A stretch of 64,000 nucleotides of DNA from Nocardia australiensis (GTDB lineage Bacteria; Actinomycetota; Actinomycetes; Mycobacteriales; Mycobacteriaceae), in the NCBI RefSeq assembly GCF_020733705.1, contig NZ_JAJFZM010000017.1:372001-436000 (forward strand). Reading direction: 5' to 3'. Below are positions 32,286-42,021 of this stretch, one piece after another; within the stretch, counting starts at the first letter, position 1, and each line of letters begins with the position of its first letter. The notes under the pieces were generated by a model. That model made no database searches. It was not told where the DNA came from and was given only the letters and a program-made list of their open reading frames with translations. A program made the translations under genes and the position numbers.

Positions 32286-34415
32286 CTACTCCTTTGCTGC
32301 CGCGTCCTCGGCCGCCGTGTCTGCTGCCTGCGCGCCCGGCGTCGCCGCGGCCGGGCCTTCCTCCAGTAACAGCCGGAAGCCGTCCTCGTCGAGAATCGGC
32401 ACACCCAGCTCCTCCGCCTTGGCTGCCTTCGTTCCCGGGGACTCACCGATGACCACGAACGCCGTCTTCTTGGAGACCGAACCGGACGCCTTGCCGCCGC
32501 GCATCAGGATGGCCTCCTTGGCGCCGTCACGGGAAAACCCTTGCAGCGAACCGGTTACCACGATCGAGAGCCCTTCGAGGGTGCGCTCGATGGATTCGTC
32601 GCGCTCGTCCTCCATCCGCACGCCTGCGGCCCGCCATTTGTCGACGATCGCGCAATGCCAGTCGACGGTGAACCATTCCATCAGGGCGGCGACGATGGTC
32701 GGGCCGACACCGTCGGCGGCGGCCAGTTCCTCCGCCGATGCCGCTCGGATTCGATCCAGGCTGCCGAATTCCGATGCCAGCGCACGTGCGGCGGTGGGGC
32801 CGACATGCCGGATCGACAATGCGACCAACACCCGCCACAGCGGACGATCCTTGGCCGCGTCGAGATTCTCCAGCAGCCGCTTGCCGTTCGCCGAGAGACT
32901 GCCATCCTTGTTCGCGAACAGTGTCGTGGCGAGCAGTCGCTGCTCGGTGAGATCGAACAGATCGCCCTCGTCGGTGATCGCCCCGGATTTGAGCAGGTCG
33001 ACGGCGGCTTCGTAGCCGAGCGACTCGATATCGAACGCGCCGCGCCCGGCAACATGAAACACCCGCTCACGCAGTTGCGCCGGACAGAACTGTTGATTCG
33101 GGCAGCGAATATCGGCGTCGCCCTCCTTCGCGGGCGCCAGCTCGGTTCCGCATTCCGGGCAATGCGTCGGCATGACGAATTCGCGTTCCGCCCCGGTCCG
33201 CGCGTCCACGACAGGCCCGAGCACCTCGGGGATCACGTCGCCGGCCTTGCGGATGGTGACGGTATCGCCGATCAGCACGCCCTTGCGCTTCACTTCCGAA
33301 GCATTGTGCAGCGTCGCCATCGCGACCGTGGAACCCGCGATGAACACCGGCTCCATCACCGCGAACGGGGTGACCCGACCGGTACGACCGACGTTCACCT
33401 CGACATTCAGCAGCTTTGTCGTGGCTTCTTCCGGCGGGTATTTGTAGGCGATCGCCCAGCGCGGCGCCCGCGATGTCGACCCGAGGCGGCGCTGCAACGC
33501 CATCTCGTCGACCTTGATCACCTGTCCGTCGATCTCGTGCTCGATGTCGTGCCGGTGCTCGCCCCAGTAGACGACGCGCTCGATGACCGCGTCGATCCCC
33601 TGCACCCGCTTGGTGTGCTCGGACACCGGCAGACCCCACGCCACGAGCGCGCGGTACGCCTCGTACTGCGATGACGGGGTGTATCCGTCGATGCGCCCGA
33701 AGCCGTGACAAATCATCCGCAGCCTGCGGCGCGCGGTCACCGCCGGATCCTTCTGACGCAGCGAGCCCGCCGCGGTATTGCGCGGATTCGCGTACGGCGG
33801 TTTACCTTCCGCGACGATGGCGGCGTTGAGGGTCTCGAAATCCTCGAGCCGGAAGTACACCTCGCCCCGCACTTCGAGCAGATCGGGGATCGGGAATTCG
33901 TCGCTCGGCGTCAACTCACCGGGGATGTCCTCTATGGTGCGGGCATTGAGAGTGACATCCTCGCCGGTGTGCCCGTCACCACGGGTCGCGCCACGCACCA
34001 GGCGGCCCTTTTCGTACACGAGGTTCAACGCGACACCGTCGATCTTCACCTCGCACAGGTAGTGCAGGTCCGGCCCGGTCTCGGCCTCGACCCGGCCGGC
34101 CCAGACACGCAACTCGTCGAAATCGAACACATTGTCCAGCGACAGCATCCGCTCGAGATGGTCGACGGCGGTGAAGTCGGTCGCGAACCCGCCACCGACC
34201 AGCTGCGTCGGCGAATCGGACGTCCGCAGATCCGGATGCCGCTCCTCCAGCGCCTGTAGCTGCCGCAACAACGCGTCGAACTCGCCGTCGGAAATGATCG
34301 GCGCATCGCGCACGTAGTAGCGGAACTGATGCTCACGGACCTCGTCCGCCAGCTGTTGCCACTCCACCCGCTGCTGCGCCGCAGCCGGGACCGCCACACT
34401 CTCGCTGTCACTCAC
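32286..34415 (-). CDS. ligA: NAD-dependent DNA ligase
   Basis: 709 aa from GTG 34415, which has TAATGT exactly seven bases upstream (leaderless); longer in-frame extensions are unsupported. It seals nicks in replication and repair. Domains in order: Ia (FRYYVRDAPIISDGEFDALL); adenylation domain with Lys124 in CEVKIDGVALNL; OB-fold; zinc finger (CPECGTEL...RCPNQQFCPAQ); helix-hairpin-helix repeats; and C-terminal BRCT (LEGLSIVVTGSLQGFSRDGAK). A short acidic, Ala-rich tail follows. Confidence 0.97.
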   Translation of the reverse strand: MSDSESVAVPAAAQQRVEWQQLADEVREHQFRYYVRDAPIISDGEFDALLRQLQALEERHPDLRTSDSPTQLVGGGFATDFTAVDHLERMLSLDNVFDFDELRVWAGRVEAETGPDLHYLCEVKIDGVALNLVYEKGRLVRGATRGDGHTGEDVTLNARTIEDIPGELTPSDEFPIPDLLEVRGEVYFRLEDFETLNAAIVAEGKPPYANPRNTAAGSLRQKDPAVTARRRLRMICHGFGRIDGYTPSSQYEAYRALVAWGLPVSEHTKRVQGIDAVIERVVYWGEHRHDIEHEIDGQVIKVDEMALQRRLGSTSRAPRWAIAYKYPPEEATTKLLNVEVNVGRTGRVTPFAVMEPVFIAGSTVAMATLHNASEVKRKGVLIGDTVTIRKAGDVIPEVLGPVVDARTGAEREFVMPTHCPECGTELAPAKEGDADIRCPNQQFCPAQLRERVFHVAGRGAFDIESLGYEAAVDLLKSGAITDEGDLFDLTEQRLLATTLFANKDGSLSANGKRLLENLDAAKDRPLWRVLVALSIRHVGPTAARALASEFGSLDRIRAASAEELAAADGVGPTIVAALMEWFTVDWHCAIVDKWRAAGVRMEDERDESIERTLEGLSIVVTGSLQGFSRDGAKEAILMRGGKASGSVSKKTAFVVIGESPGTKAAKAEELGVPILDEDGFRLLLEEGPAAATPGAQAADTAAEDAAAKE

Positions 34416-34422
34416 CCAACGC

Positions 34423-34428
34423 ACATTA
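34423..34428 (-). promoter_or_regulatory. -10 box for ligA (leaderless)
   Basis: TAATGT on the reverse strand, seven bases (gcgttgg) before the GTG at 34415. Confidence 0.6.
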
Positions 34429-34542
34429 GTCCAGCCCACCGACATCCCAGCGCCACATTCCCGCACGTCGCCGCCCGTACCGGCGACTAGTCGGGAGTGA
34501 TCGGCTCGACCGTCGGTGCACAGGCTGTCAATCGCGGCGTGG

Positions 34543-35601
34543 TCAGGAGAAGGTGAGGGATTCGGGTTCTTCGGCGTAGGCGCGGGCGACCTCTGCGGAC
34601 AGGCGGAGGGCTTGGCGGGCCCACTCCAGTGCGGCACCGGACAGGCCGCAGGCGGGTGCCACCAGGATCTGGGTGGCGAGTGTGGTGCGGGGGAAGCCGA
34701 GGCGGTCCATGAGGCGGACGCCGGGCTCGGCGATGTCGCGCCAGGTTACCGGTTTCGCCCGCGGTGTGGCCGGGACCAGGCCGAGTACCAATTGCTTTCC
34801 TGCGTCGAGCATTTCGCCGACGCTGTCGAGTTCGCGGGTGCCGATGGTGGCCAGGTCGAAACCGATCGCGGCGGCGGTGCTACTACGAAGGAACTCCAGC
34901 GCGGGCGGCTCTGCGCAGCTGTGAACGAGTACCGGCGCGGACTGCGCGGTGACCACGGCGTCCAGCACGGCGAGCGCCTCCGGTTCCGGCATAGCGCGAA
35001 TGGTGTTCAGAATGCTCGGTCCTTGCAACGCACCGTCCAGTACCGCAGTCAGCGACGGTTCGTCCAGCTGCACAACCACTTCCGCGCCCAGTCGTCTCCT
35101 GACCTCGGCCACATGCTGGGCAAGTCCCTCGGCGAGTGATTCCGAAACATCGCGTACCGCACCGGAATCGGTGAGGATTCGATGCCCGCCGGGCAGCTCC
35201 ACCTGTGCGGCGAGCGTCAGCGGACCGGCGGCCTGCACCTTGACGATGCGTCCCGTGCCCGCCGAACCCGATGTTTCCCAAGCCTCTTCGAGCGCATCGA
35301 GATCCACCCGCAGCAGATCCCGGGCCCGACGCGACACCGCGCCCGGCCGCGACGCCAGCCGATAACCCCGCGTTGTCGTATCGAAACGCATGTCGATCAG
35401 CAGTGCCGATACCCGGCCGATCACGTCCGAACCCGTACCCCGCCCGGGCAATTCGACCAAATGCGCGAGCCCCGGCAGCTCACCGACAATGGTGGCCGCC
35501 GCCTCACGCGGATCGGTTCCGGGCCAGGAGCCGACGGCTGTAGCGACGCCACCGGGGATCCGCACCGCCCGATCAACGTCGGTCTGGTCGGTCTCACTCA
35601 C
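34543..35601 (-). CDS. MetE C-terminal-domain-like protein (Rv3015c-like)
   Basis: 352 aa from GTG 35601, which has GGGGGAGA upstream. A TIM-barrel resembling the catalytic half of cobalamin-independent methionine synthase (VVVQLDEPSLTAVLDG, VLVHSCAEPPALEFL, IGFDLATIG, LVLGLVPATP). Zinc-ligand-like His-Ser-Cys-Ala (HSCAE) is present, but the full MetE ligand set is reduced. Orthologues sit next to ligA/mnmA in mycobacteria. Methyl donor and acceptor are unknown. Its GTG overlaps the stop of the 51-aa gene (GTGA). Confidence 0.85.
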   Translation of the reverse strand: MSETDQTDVDRAVRIPGGVATAVGSWPGTDPREAAATIVGELPGLAHLVELPGRGTGSDVIGRVSALLIDMRFDTTTRGYRLASRPGAVSRRARDLLRVDLDALEEAWETSGSAGTGRIVKVQAAGPLTLAAQVELPGGHRILTDSGAVRDVSESLAEGLAQHVAEVRRRLGAEVVVQLDEPSLTAVLDGALQGPSILNTIRAMPEPEALAVLDAVVTAQSAPVLVHSCAEPPALEFLRSSTAAAIGFDLATIGTRELDSVGEMLDAGKQLVLGLVPATPRAKPVTWRDIAEPGVRLMDRLGFPRTTLATQILVAPACGLSGAALEWARQALRLSAEVARAYAEEPESLTFS

Positions 35602-35753
35602 GCTGTCTCCCCCGTACCGGGTTCGCGCCCGCTGATTCGCCGCACCTCGGCATCGGCCGAGACGATAGAACGGTAGTCGATCACCACTGGAGCGCACACG
35701 AACCGATCGGGCGAGACCCGGGCTGCCGCCGCGGCGAGCACGGCGTCGGTCAC
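35598..35753 (-). CDS. 51-residue protein between mnmA and the MetE-like gene
   Basis: GTG 35753 overlaps the mnmA TGA (GTGA), and its own TGA overlaps the GTG of the MetE-like gene (GTGA). It encodes VTDAVLAAAAARVSPDRF, then VCAPVVIDYRSIVSADAEVR and a polar tail, with normal high-GC codon use. Such exact two-sided start/stop overlaps argue for a translated gene. No family was recognised; the Ala-rich first helix and VVIDY strand suggest a small folded domain. Confidence 0.65.
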   Translation of the reverse strand: MTDAVLAAAAARVSPDRFVCAPVVIDYRSIVSADAEVRRISGREPGTGETA

Positions 35754-36871
35754 CGGGTGGCGCCTGTACCCGCGCCGCGCACGGATTCCGGCACCTCGCT
35801 CGTCGTCCCGTTGATGGTGCCGCTGCCGATCACTTTGTCGCCCTCGGCATCCGGCTGATACAACACCACGGCCTGGCCACGCGCGACACCCGTCAGCGGT
35901 TCGCGCAGACGCACCGTCAGCCCCGCACCGACCGCCTCGGAGACCGCCGGTGCCAGGCCACCGTGGGCACGCACCTGCACGACGCACTCCATCGGCGCGT
36001 TCGGCGTTTCACCGGAGGTCCAGATGGCGCGATCGGCCCGCACACCCCAGACCTCGAGGTCCTCGGCCGAGCCGACCCGAACGGTGCCGGAGTCAGGATC
36101 GATGTCGGTGACATAGCGTGGTTTGCCGTCGGCGGCCGGTCCCGGCAACCCGAGTCCCTTGCGCTGTCCGATCGTAAACCCGTGCACGCCTTCATGGTTC
36201 CCGAGCACTTGCCCCTCGCCATCGACGAGTGCGCCGGGCCGGATGCCGATCTTCGCGCCGAGGAAGGCACGGGTGTCACCCGAGGGAATGAAGCAGATGT
36301 CATGGCTGTCAGGCTTGTTCGCCACCGCGAGGCCGCGCTCGGCGGCCTCTTCGCGAATCCGCGGCTTGGGGGTGTCGCCCACCGGGAACATCGCGCGCGA
36401 AAGCTGTTGGGCGGTCAGCACGGCCAGCACATAGGACTGGTCCTTGTCGGCATCGACGGCGCGGCGCAGCACCCCGTCATCGAGCCTGGCGTAGTGCCCG
36501 GTGGCCACGGCATCGAAGCCGAGGGCAACCGCGCGGTCGGCGAGTGCGGAGAATTTGATCTTCTCGTTGCAGCGCAGGCACGGATTCGGCGTCTCGCCCG
36601 CCGCGTAGGCGGCCACGAAATCGTCGATCACATCTTCCTTGAAGCGATCGGCGAAATCCCATACATAGAACGGGATTCCGAGCACATCGGCGGCTCGCCG
36701 GGCGTCACCGGCGTCCTCCTTCGAGCAACAGCCACGCGATCCGGTGCGCAATGTGCCCGGCGTAGCCGACAGCGCCAGATGCACGCCGACCACCTCGTGA
36801 CCAGCGTCGACGGCACGTGCCGCCGCTACGGCCGAATCCACGCCACCACTCATCGCGGCGAGTACTCGCAT
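35750..36871 (-). CDS. mnmA: tRNA-specific 2-thiouridylase
   Basis: 373 aa from the ATG at 36871, with a strong AGGGAGGTG site. It thiolates uridine 34 of Lys, Glu and Gln tRNAs using sulfur relayed from the cysteine desulfurase encoded just upstream. The PP-loop is MSGGVDSAVAA. The catalytic cysteines are in NPCLRCNEKIKF and SHDICFIPSGD. The C-terminal beta-barrel domain is complete. It starts one base after the desulfurase stop. Confidence 0.96.
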   Translation of the reverse strand: MRVLAAMSGGVDSAVAAARAVDAGHEVVGVHLALSATPGTLRTGSRGCCSKEDAGDARRAADVLGIPFYVWDFADRFKEDVIDDFVAAYAAGETPNPCLRCNEKIKFSALADRAVALGFDAVATGHYARLDDGVLRRAVDADKDQSYVLAVLTAQQLSRAMFPVGDTPKPRIREEAAERGLAVANKPDSHDICFIPSGDTRAFLGAKIGIRPGALVDGEGQVLGNHEGVHGFTIGQRKGLGLPGPAADGKPRYVTDIDPDSGTVRVGSAEDLEVWGVRADRAIWTSGETPNAPMECVVQVRAHGGLAPAVSEAVGAGLTVRLREPLTGVARGQAVVLYQPDAEGDKVIGSGTINGTTSEVPESVRGAGTGATR

Positions 36872-36872
36872 A

Positions 36873-38099
36873 TCAGACACCTCCCTTCGCACCGGCCAGG
36901 CCCGCGGCCCTGGCCCGCTCGACAACCTGGGGCAAAACCTGTAGCAACGCGTCGACGTCGGCGCGGGTCGAGGTGTGCCCCATGGAAAAACGCAGTGAAC
37001 CGCGCGCCTGCCACGGCTCGACCCCCATGGCGATGAGTACATGACTCGGCGTCGCCACGCCCGCGGTACAGGCCGAGCCGGTCGAACACTCGATCCCGGC
37101 CGCGTCCAGCAGCATCAGCAGCGAATCACCTTCGCAACCGGCGAAAGTGACGTGCACGTTGCCCGGCAGCCGGTGCTCGTCCTCGGGTCCGTTGAGCACG
37201 GAATGCGGCACAACAGCACGGATACCCTCGATCAGATCGTCCCGCAAACGGGTCAATTCGGCGGTGCGCGTAGGCAATTCGGTTACGGTCTGACGCAGCG
37301 CGGTGGCCAGTCCCACCGCCGACGCGGTGTCGGAGGTGCCGGAGCGCAGGTCCCGCTCGTGCCCGCCGCCGTGCGACAGCGGCACGCACGACACCTGCCT
37401 GCCGAGCAGCAGCACCCCCACACCGTGCGGGCCGCCCACCTTGTGTCCAGCGAAGCTCGCCGCCGATAGTCCGCTGGCACCGAAGTCGATCGGCAGCTGG
37501 GCCGCGGCCTGAATCGCGTCACTGTGCATGGGCACACCGAATTCCTGTGCCACGGCGCTCAATTCACGAATCGGCTGGATGGCGCCGACCTCGTTATTGG
37601 CCCACATGATGCTCACCAGCGCGACCTCGTCGACGTGTTCGGCCAGCGCCGCACGCAGCGCGCGCGGCGACACCACACCGTCGGCGTCCACCGGAAGCCA
37701 GGTCACCTGTGCGCCCTCGTGCTGCTCGAGCCATTCGGCGGTGTCGATGACCGCGTGATGTTCGGTCGAACCCGCGATGATCCGCGTCCGCCGCGGATCG
37801 GCGTCACGACGCGCCCAATAAATGCCCTTGATCGCCAGGTTGTCGCTCTCCGTACCGCCCGACGTGAAAATCACCTCGGAAGGCCGGGCGCCCAGGTCGG
37901 TGGCGATCGACTCGCGCGCCTCCTCCAGCATCCGCCGCGCCGCGCGCCCTGATCCGTGCAGCGACGACGCATTACCCGTCAGGCCGAGGACAGCCGTCAT
38001 CGCCTCGATGGCGGCGGGCAGCATCGGTGTGGTCGCCGCATGATCGAGGTAGACCGTCTTGGGCACACCGTTGAACGGACCCGCATAAGCCGACTTCAT
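36873..38099 (-). CDS. iscS: Cysteine desulfurase (NifS/IscS type)
   Basis: 408 aa from the ATG at 38099 (a TTG at 38108 is also in frame). It is a PLP enzyme that takes sulfur from cysteine as a persulfide. The PLP lysine is in SFAGHKVGGPHG and the persulfide Cys in STGSACTAG. TEHHAV carries the His stacking on PLP. Its place directly before mnmA fits sulfur delivery for tRNA thiolation, as with M. tuberculosis Rv3025c-Rv3024c. TAGGCT lies nine bases upstream of the ATG, a possible near-leaderless promoter. Confidence 0.95.
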   Translation of the reverse strand: MKSAYAGPFNGVPKTVYLDHAATTPMLPAAIEAMTAVLGLTGNASSLHGSGRAARRMLEEARESIATDLGARPSEVIFTSGGTESDNLAIKGIYWARRDADPRRTRIIAGSTEHHAVIDTAEWLEQHEGAQVTWLPVDADGVVSPRALRAALAEHVDEVALVSIMWANNEVGAIQPIRELSAVAQEFGVPMHSDAIQAAAQLPIDFGASGLSAASFAGHKVGGPHGVGVLLLGRQVSCVPLSHGGGHERDLRSGTSDTASAVGLATALRQTVTELPTRTAELTRLRDDLIEGIRAVVPHSVLNGPEDEHRLPGNVHVTFAGCEGDSLLMLLDAAGIECSTGSACTAGVATPSHVLIAMGVEPWQARGSLRFSMGHTSTRADVDALLQVLPQVVERARAAGLAGAKGGV

Positions 38100-38158
38100 G
38101 ACCGACAAAGCCTATCCCACCGCTGACCTGGGCATCTTGCGGGTACACCCCTGCTTTC

Positions 38159-38176
38159 TACGATTTCTCTACGATT
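38159..38176 (+). repeat. 18-bp direct repeat, left copy
   Basis: TACGATTTCTCTACGATT, itself made of two TACGATT halves. A copy with one mismatch lies at 44821-44838. The pair brackets the integrase, IS and replication-relaxation remnants, so these may be relics of attachment sites. Confidence 0.45.
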
Positions 38177-38995
38177 CCTAACACGTGTATCACCTATCGC
38201 ATTCCCGGATTCGGTCGATTGACTACCGAGCAGCCGGTCCGACGTCGGCGCAAAAGGGCGGCTCCCGCTGGCAGGAGATGCGACGGTCGCGCGGCAGCGG
38301 AACGTCGCGGCGCAGGACCGCCCAGGGCTGGATGCGCCCACCCAGCGGCGCCACTGTCCGACCACGACCCATGGATCGGCATCGGCCGATGCCCAGTTCG
38401 AGGGTTGCGTGAACATTGCGTGTTCGAGTCAGGTCGGTGGAGGCCCCCAGCGCCCGAGCAGATCACCACGACGGCGTTGCTCTTCCCGGTCAGATGCATC
38501 GATCGACCATGCCCAGGAACAACGCGGACAAATCATCGAGCTGCTCCCGTCGAGCATCCGTATCGGACCGTCGACCGAACTGAACTTCGTTCCGGGCCCC
38601 GACCACACGGTGGTCACCGATGCTGATCACGGGTGCATGCCTGGTGCACATCGGAGATGGCTGTCAGATCGCTGAACATATGCTGAACTTGTGTTGCCAG
38701 CGCCGGCGCCGATGCTGGTCGGCGCAGGACTGCCACGGGACGAGCCTGGCCGCTGGGCCATCGAAATGAAATGGGACGGAAACGGGTGGGTTCCCAGATT
38801 CTCGTAATGCTGCGGGAAGTAACTCGTCTGCGAAGGTGTCCGTAATCCACTTCGCGGCAACGGGTTCGGTCTCAACAACCACAGCGCATATCGGGTCGCG
38901 GCGCCCTGAAACGACCGATATGCGACATGTGAGGATACTGTGGTGTTGTTGTAAGGGTTTGGTGGCGAACAAGTTTGTCGGCACTACACCGCGCG

Positions 38996-39001
38996 TAGTC
39001 T
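38996..39001 (+). promoter_or_regulatory. -10 box for the methyltransferase gene (leaderless)
   Basis: TAGTCT exactly seven bases (cgatccg) before the GTG at 39009. Confidence 0.55.
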
Positions 39002-39008
39002 CGATCCG

Positions 39009-39785
39009 GTGAAAGATGCCGTGTTCGAGACCCGTCGCCCGAACGATTACCTACGCCGTCTCGCCGACTCTGATATCGGACGTCACTACAAGGCGATCGC
39101 ACTGGAACAACTCGGAGTTCGAGCGGGCGATACCGTCGTCGACCTTGGATGCGGACCGGGTGCCGATCTGGCAGTCCTCGCGGATGCGGTCGGATCGGAC
39201 GGGCACGTCATCGGGATAGACATCGAAGCCGCAGCCCTCGACGAGGCATCCGCCGATCATTCAGCCGACTCCCGAATCGAGCTGTGCCACGGCGATATTC
39301 ACGCGCTCGCCCTGGCCGATGGCAGCGCCGACCGCGCGCGCACGGATCGTGTGCTCCAGCATGTGGCAGAACCCGCGATGGTGTTACACGAGGCGCGCCG
39401 GATTCTGCGGCCTGACGCCACTGCCGTCTTTGCCGAACCGGACTGGGACACCCTGGTCGTCGACCACCACGACCGGCAACTGTCGCGCGCCTACACCCGC
39501 TTCGTCGCCGACATCGCCGTCCGTAACGGCACGATCGGCCGGCAGCTGCCCGCCCTGGCCCTGCGATCCGGCTTCGACATCAATGACGTACTTCCGATCA
39601 CGACCGTCTTTCGCGACCTCCGCACCGCAGACCGAGTCCTCGGCTTCGAACGAGTCTGTAAGCGTGCCGTCGACGCCGGCCACCTGACACAGCAACAGGC
39701 CGACAGCTGGACCCGCGGACTCGCCGTCGAACCGTTTTTCGCATCGGTGACGCTGTTCATCGTAACCGCCACCCGAAAGCCGTGA
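39009..39785 (+). CDS. Class I SAM-dependent methyltransferase
   Basis: 258 aa from GTG 39009. The SAM-binding motif I is VVDLGCGPGADLAVL (about 43-57), followed by IGIDIEAAALDEA and the acidic loop CHGDIHALALADGS (motif II region). ARRILRPDATAVFAEPDW is the post-motif typical of UbiE/COQ5-like small-molecule methyltransferases. The substrate is unknown. It sits between the conserved block and the integrase remnant and may be cargo of the mobile region. Confidence 0.85.
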   Translation: MKDAVFETRRPNDYLRRLADSDIGRHYKAIALEQLGVRAGDTVVDLGCGPGADLAVLADAVGSDGHVIGIDIEAAALDEASADHSADSRIELCHGDIHALALADGSADRARTDRVLQHVAEPAMVLHEARRILRPDATAVFAEPDWDTLVVDHHDRQLSRAYTRFVADIAVRNGTIGRQLPALALRSGFDINDVLPITTVFRDLRTADRVLGFERVCKRAVDAGHLTQQQADSWTRGLAVEPFFASVTLFIVTATRKP

Positions 39786-39830
39786 GCCCACAGTTCATCA
39801 CCGGCCGACAACAGACATGCGAGCCGAGCA

Positions 39831-40609
39831 TCACCTGGAGGTGGCGCAGTTCGTCGACGCCGAGGGCGTGGAGTCGGCGAACTCACCCCGTACCTGCTCG
39901 ACATACCACCACAGCAACTCCCTGCCCTCCTCGAACAGAAACGCCTCCCGATCCCGCGGGCCCGAGCCATGAGCTCCTTTGCCCGCCACGACGAACCGCC
40001 CCCACTGGCCACGCTCCCAATGCACATCGCCCATGCCGACCGAGCACAACTCGCTCGCCCGCACCCCGGACAGATACGCGATCTTGGCCATCACGTAGTC
40101 CCGGGCCGCGACCGGATACTTCCGGGCCCGCGGTAACTCCGCGCGCCAGATCCCGAAGAACTCCGTCAGCGCGCGCCGTGAGGGTGGGATCCGCACGGTG
40201 AAGTCACCGCGGTGGCGCGGCCGGTTGAACGCGTCGACTGGTGACTCGACCGCAACCCCGAACCGGCGTGCGATCTCACCGCCGTAACGCTGCTCGAGGA
40301 ACGCGAAATACCGGTCCACGCGGCGATCTTCTTTCGCATCGTCGCATGGCCGCGCTTGCCCGGGCCGGCGAAGTACTGGTCCAGCCGCCGCGATGTCAGC
40401 CGCCACGGCGCGCAACCGTAGTGCCCACATACCTCCAGCATCGGACGTACGGCAGCCTGCAGCGTCGCCGGTGTTAAACCGGCGACATCGCGAGCCCACA
40501 TGTACTCGGCGATGGTCTCGTGGAACAGTTCCATCTCGTCACCGGGCTCACACGAGGCAGCCGCTCGACGTTGCAGTGTGGCAACGTCCGCGAGCCCATC
40601 ATCAGGCAC
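39831..40609 (-). pseudogene. Tyrosine-recombinase (phage integrase) remnant, frameshifted and truncated
   Basis: Reverse strand, two frames. The first (40609 down to about 40320) has a SAM-like core-binding segment (ETIAEYMWARDVAGLTPATL...GPGKRGHATMRKKI). Then a one-base shift near 40320 moves to the second frame (VDRYFAFLEQRYGGEIARRF...VMAKIAYLSGVRASELCSVG...FVVAGKGAHGSGPRDR). The box I arginine (GVRASELC) and the lysine loop are present. The HxxR and tyrosine nucleophile regions are missing, because the gene ends at 39831. It is inactive, a mark of an old integration. Confidence 0.8.
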
Positions 40610-40669
40610 TCAGGCCGACACGGGCGCGGACGGGCACCCGCCCGCCCTCAAACACTTTCAAGACAGGGC

Positions 40670-41878
40670 CTAACTTCTCCGCTCGTCTTCGGCTCGCTGT
40701 CGTCGGTATTCCGCCGCCCTGGTCTGGTAGTTCTGGTGTTCCCGCGCGTGGTCCGGGGGAAGGTGCGGCACGTCCGGGGGCGTCGTGGCGAAAAACCGCG
40801 TGAGGGCGGTGTTCGAGTTCACGGCGAGTTCCCCGGATCGCGGGAACATCGCTGCCTCATAGCGTGCGATCGCGTCGTCGAGACTGTTCCCCTTCTCGAT
40901 GGCGTGTGCGAGTTCCGCGCCATCGAGCAATGCGAGATTCGTGCCGTGACCACCGAAGGGCGCCATCAGGTGGGCCGCGTCACCGATCAGAGTCACGCCG
41001 GGGATGTGGTCCCAGGTCAGCGGAGCGGGCAGAGCCCAGAAGCTGCGCGGCACGTAGTCGCCGTCGTTGTCGGTGATCAGCGGGCGCATGACCGCGGACC
41101 ATCCGCTGAACTCCCGCAACAGGTAGGAGCGGACGGCCTTGCGGTCGGTGAGGTCCACGCCGGACCTGACAGGCCAGTCGAGTTCGGCACGGAAGGCCAC
41201 GTAGCCGCGGACCACGCCGTTGCTGTTGCGCTGGACGATCACCGCGCGGCCGTTGCCGTCGGTGGAGAACATGTGGCCCTCACCCACGATCGCGGCGATC
41301 TCGGGGTGGTGGGTGTCCACGTCGTCGAATCGGGCATCGAGAAAGCAGACGCCGAGGTAGCGCGGCACCGCGTCGGTGAGCAGCCGACGAACCGGAGACC
41401 ACGCGCCGTCGGCTCCGATGACGAGGTCGGCTTCCGTTCCGACGCCGTTGGCGAACTCCAGTCGGTGCGTCCCGCCGCCGACCGGAGTCGCGTGCACGAG
41501 TTTGTGTCCCCAGCGGACCGTGCCGGGCCGCAGGTGCTTGTAGAGCATGGTCCGCAGTTGGCCGCGGTCGATCTCGGGAGCCGCCTCGTCACCCTCGGTG
41601 GGAGTGAACTCGGCCAAGACGGTGCCGTGATGGTCCCGGCGACTTTTGGCTTGGCCCTCGACCCGGGCCAACGCCCGGAACGCGTCCATCAGCCCGGCGT
41701 CCTCCAACGCGATCTGGCCGGAGTCGGCGTGCAGATCCAGTGTCCCTCCCGGGTCGCGGGCGTCCACGGCGGCGTCCGTGTCGTACACCGCTGGCTCCAT
41801 GCCATATCCCTGCAGGATATGAGCGCACATCAAGCCAGCGGGGCCGCCGCCGACGATGGCGATGCGAGGTGGGGTCAT
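40670..41878 (-). CDS. TetX-like FAD-dependent monooxygenase
   Basis: 402 aa. Class A flavin hydroxylase: FAD Rossmann IAIVGGGPAGLMCAHIL at the N-terminus, DG-type LVIGADGAWSPVRR, and GDAAHLMAPFGGHGTNLALLDG near 300. Over its length it follows the TetX pattern closely from memory (GGTLDLHADSGQIALEDAGL, PEIDRGQLRTML, FREFSGW-like REFSGWSAVM). TetX hydroxylates and inactivates tetracyclines, but many relatives act on other aromatic polyketides, so resistance is only a possibility. A TetR gene is divergent, with an A+T-rich promoter region between. The C-terminal 30 residues are Arg/Gln-rich. Confidence 0.82.
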   Translation of the reverse strand: MTPPRIAIVGGGPAGLMCAHILQGYGMEPAVYDTDAAVDARDPGGTLDLHADSGQIALEDAGLMDAFRALARVEGQAKSRRDHHGTVLAEFTPTEGDEAAPEIDRGQLRTMLYKHLRPGTVRWGHKLVHATPVGGGTHRLEFANGVGTEADLVIGADGAWSPVRRLLTDAVPRYLGVCFLDARFDDVDTHHPEIAAIVGEGHMFSTDGNGRAVIVQRNSNGVVRGYVAFRAELDWPVRSGVDLTDRKAVRSYLLREFSGWSAVMRPLITDNDGDYVPRSFWALPAPLTWDHIPGVTLIGDAAHLMAPFGGHGTNLALLDGAELAHAIEKGNSLDDAIARYEAAMFPRSGELAVNSNTALTRFFATTPPDVPHLPPDHAREHQNYQTRAAEYRRQRAEDERRS

Positions 41879-41980
41879 GAGGGTGAATCCTTTTTACTCA
41901 TGCTGGGGCGGTGTGCTTCTCACCGAGGGGCGTAGGCCGGACGGCCTCACCCCGCTCAGAGTAGATGAAACTGTTCGAAA

Positions 41981-41986
41981 AGTATA
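41981..41986 (-). promoter_or_regulatory. -10 box of the TetX-like gene
   Basis: TATACT on the reverse strand, in the A+T-rich segment 41965-42015 that separates the monooxygenase from tetR. A TetR operator is expected to overlap here, but no clean palindrome stood out. Confidence 0.4.
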
Positions 41987-42021
41987 TCGGTTCTGTTTTT
42001 AAGTCTGTTCTACCCGAGTGC

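Larger units (their letters stand above)
38100..39008. other. Intergenic stretch of about 900 bases without a confident gene
   Basis: Between the desulfurase and the methyltransferase. It contains one copy of an 18-base direct repeat near its start. Short plausible-looking frames occur: forward 38219-38340 (Arg-rich), forward about 38500-38660 (containing QIIELLPSSIRIGPSTELNF), and reverse about 38700-38900 (containing WITDTFADELLPAALRE). They are broken, lack starts and match no family I know. It looks like decayed coding DNA at the edge of the mobile region. Confidence 0.5.

Noticed and set aside
38219..38984. Several short frames between iscS and the methyltransferase, some with protein-like stretches
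   Set aside because: None has both a start and an uninterrupted frame, and no family could be named; kept only as a gene-poor interval.
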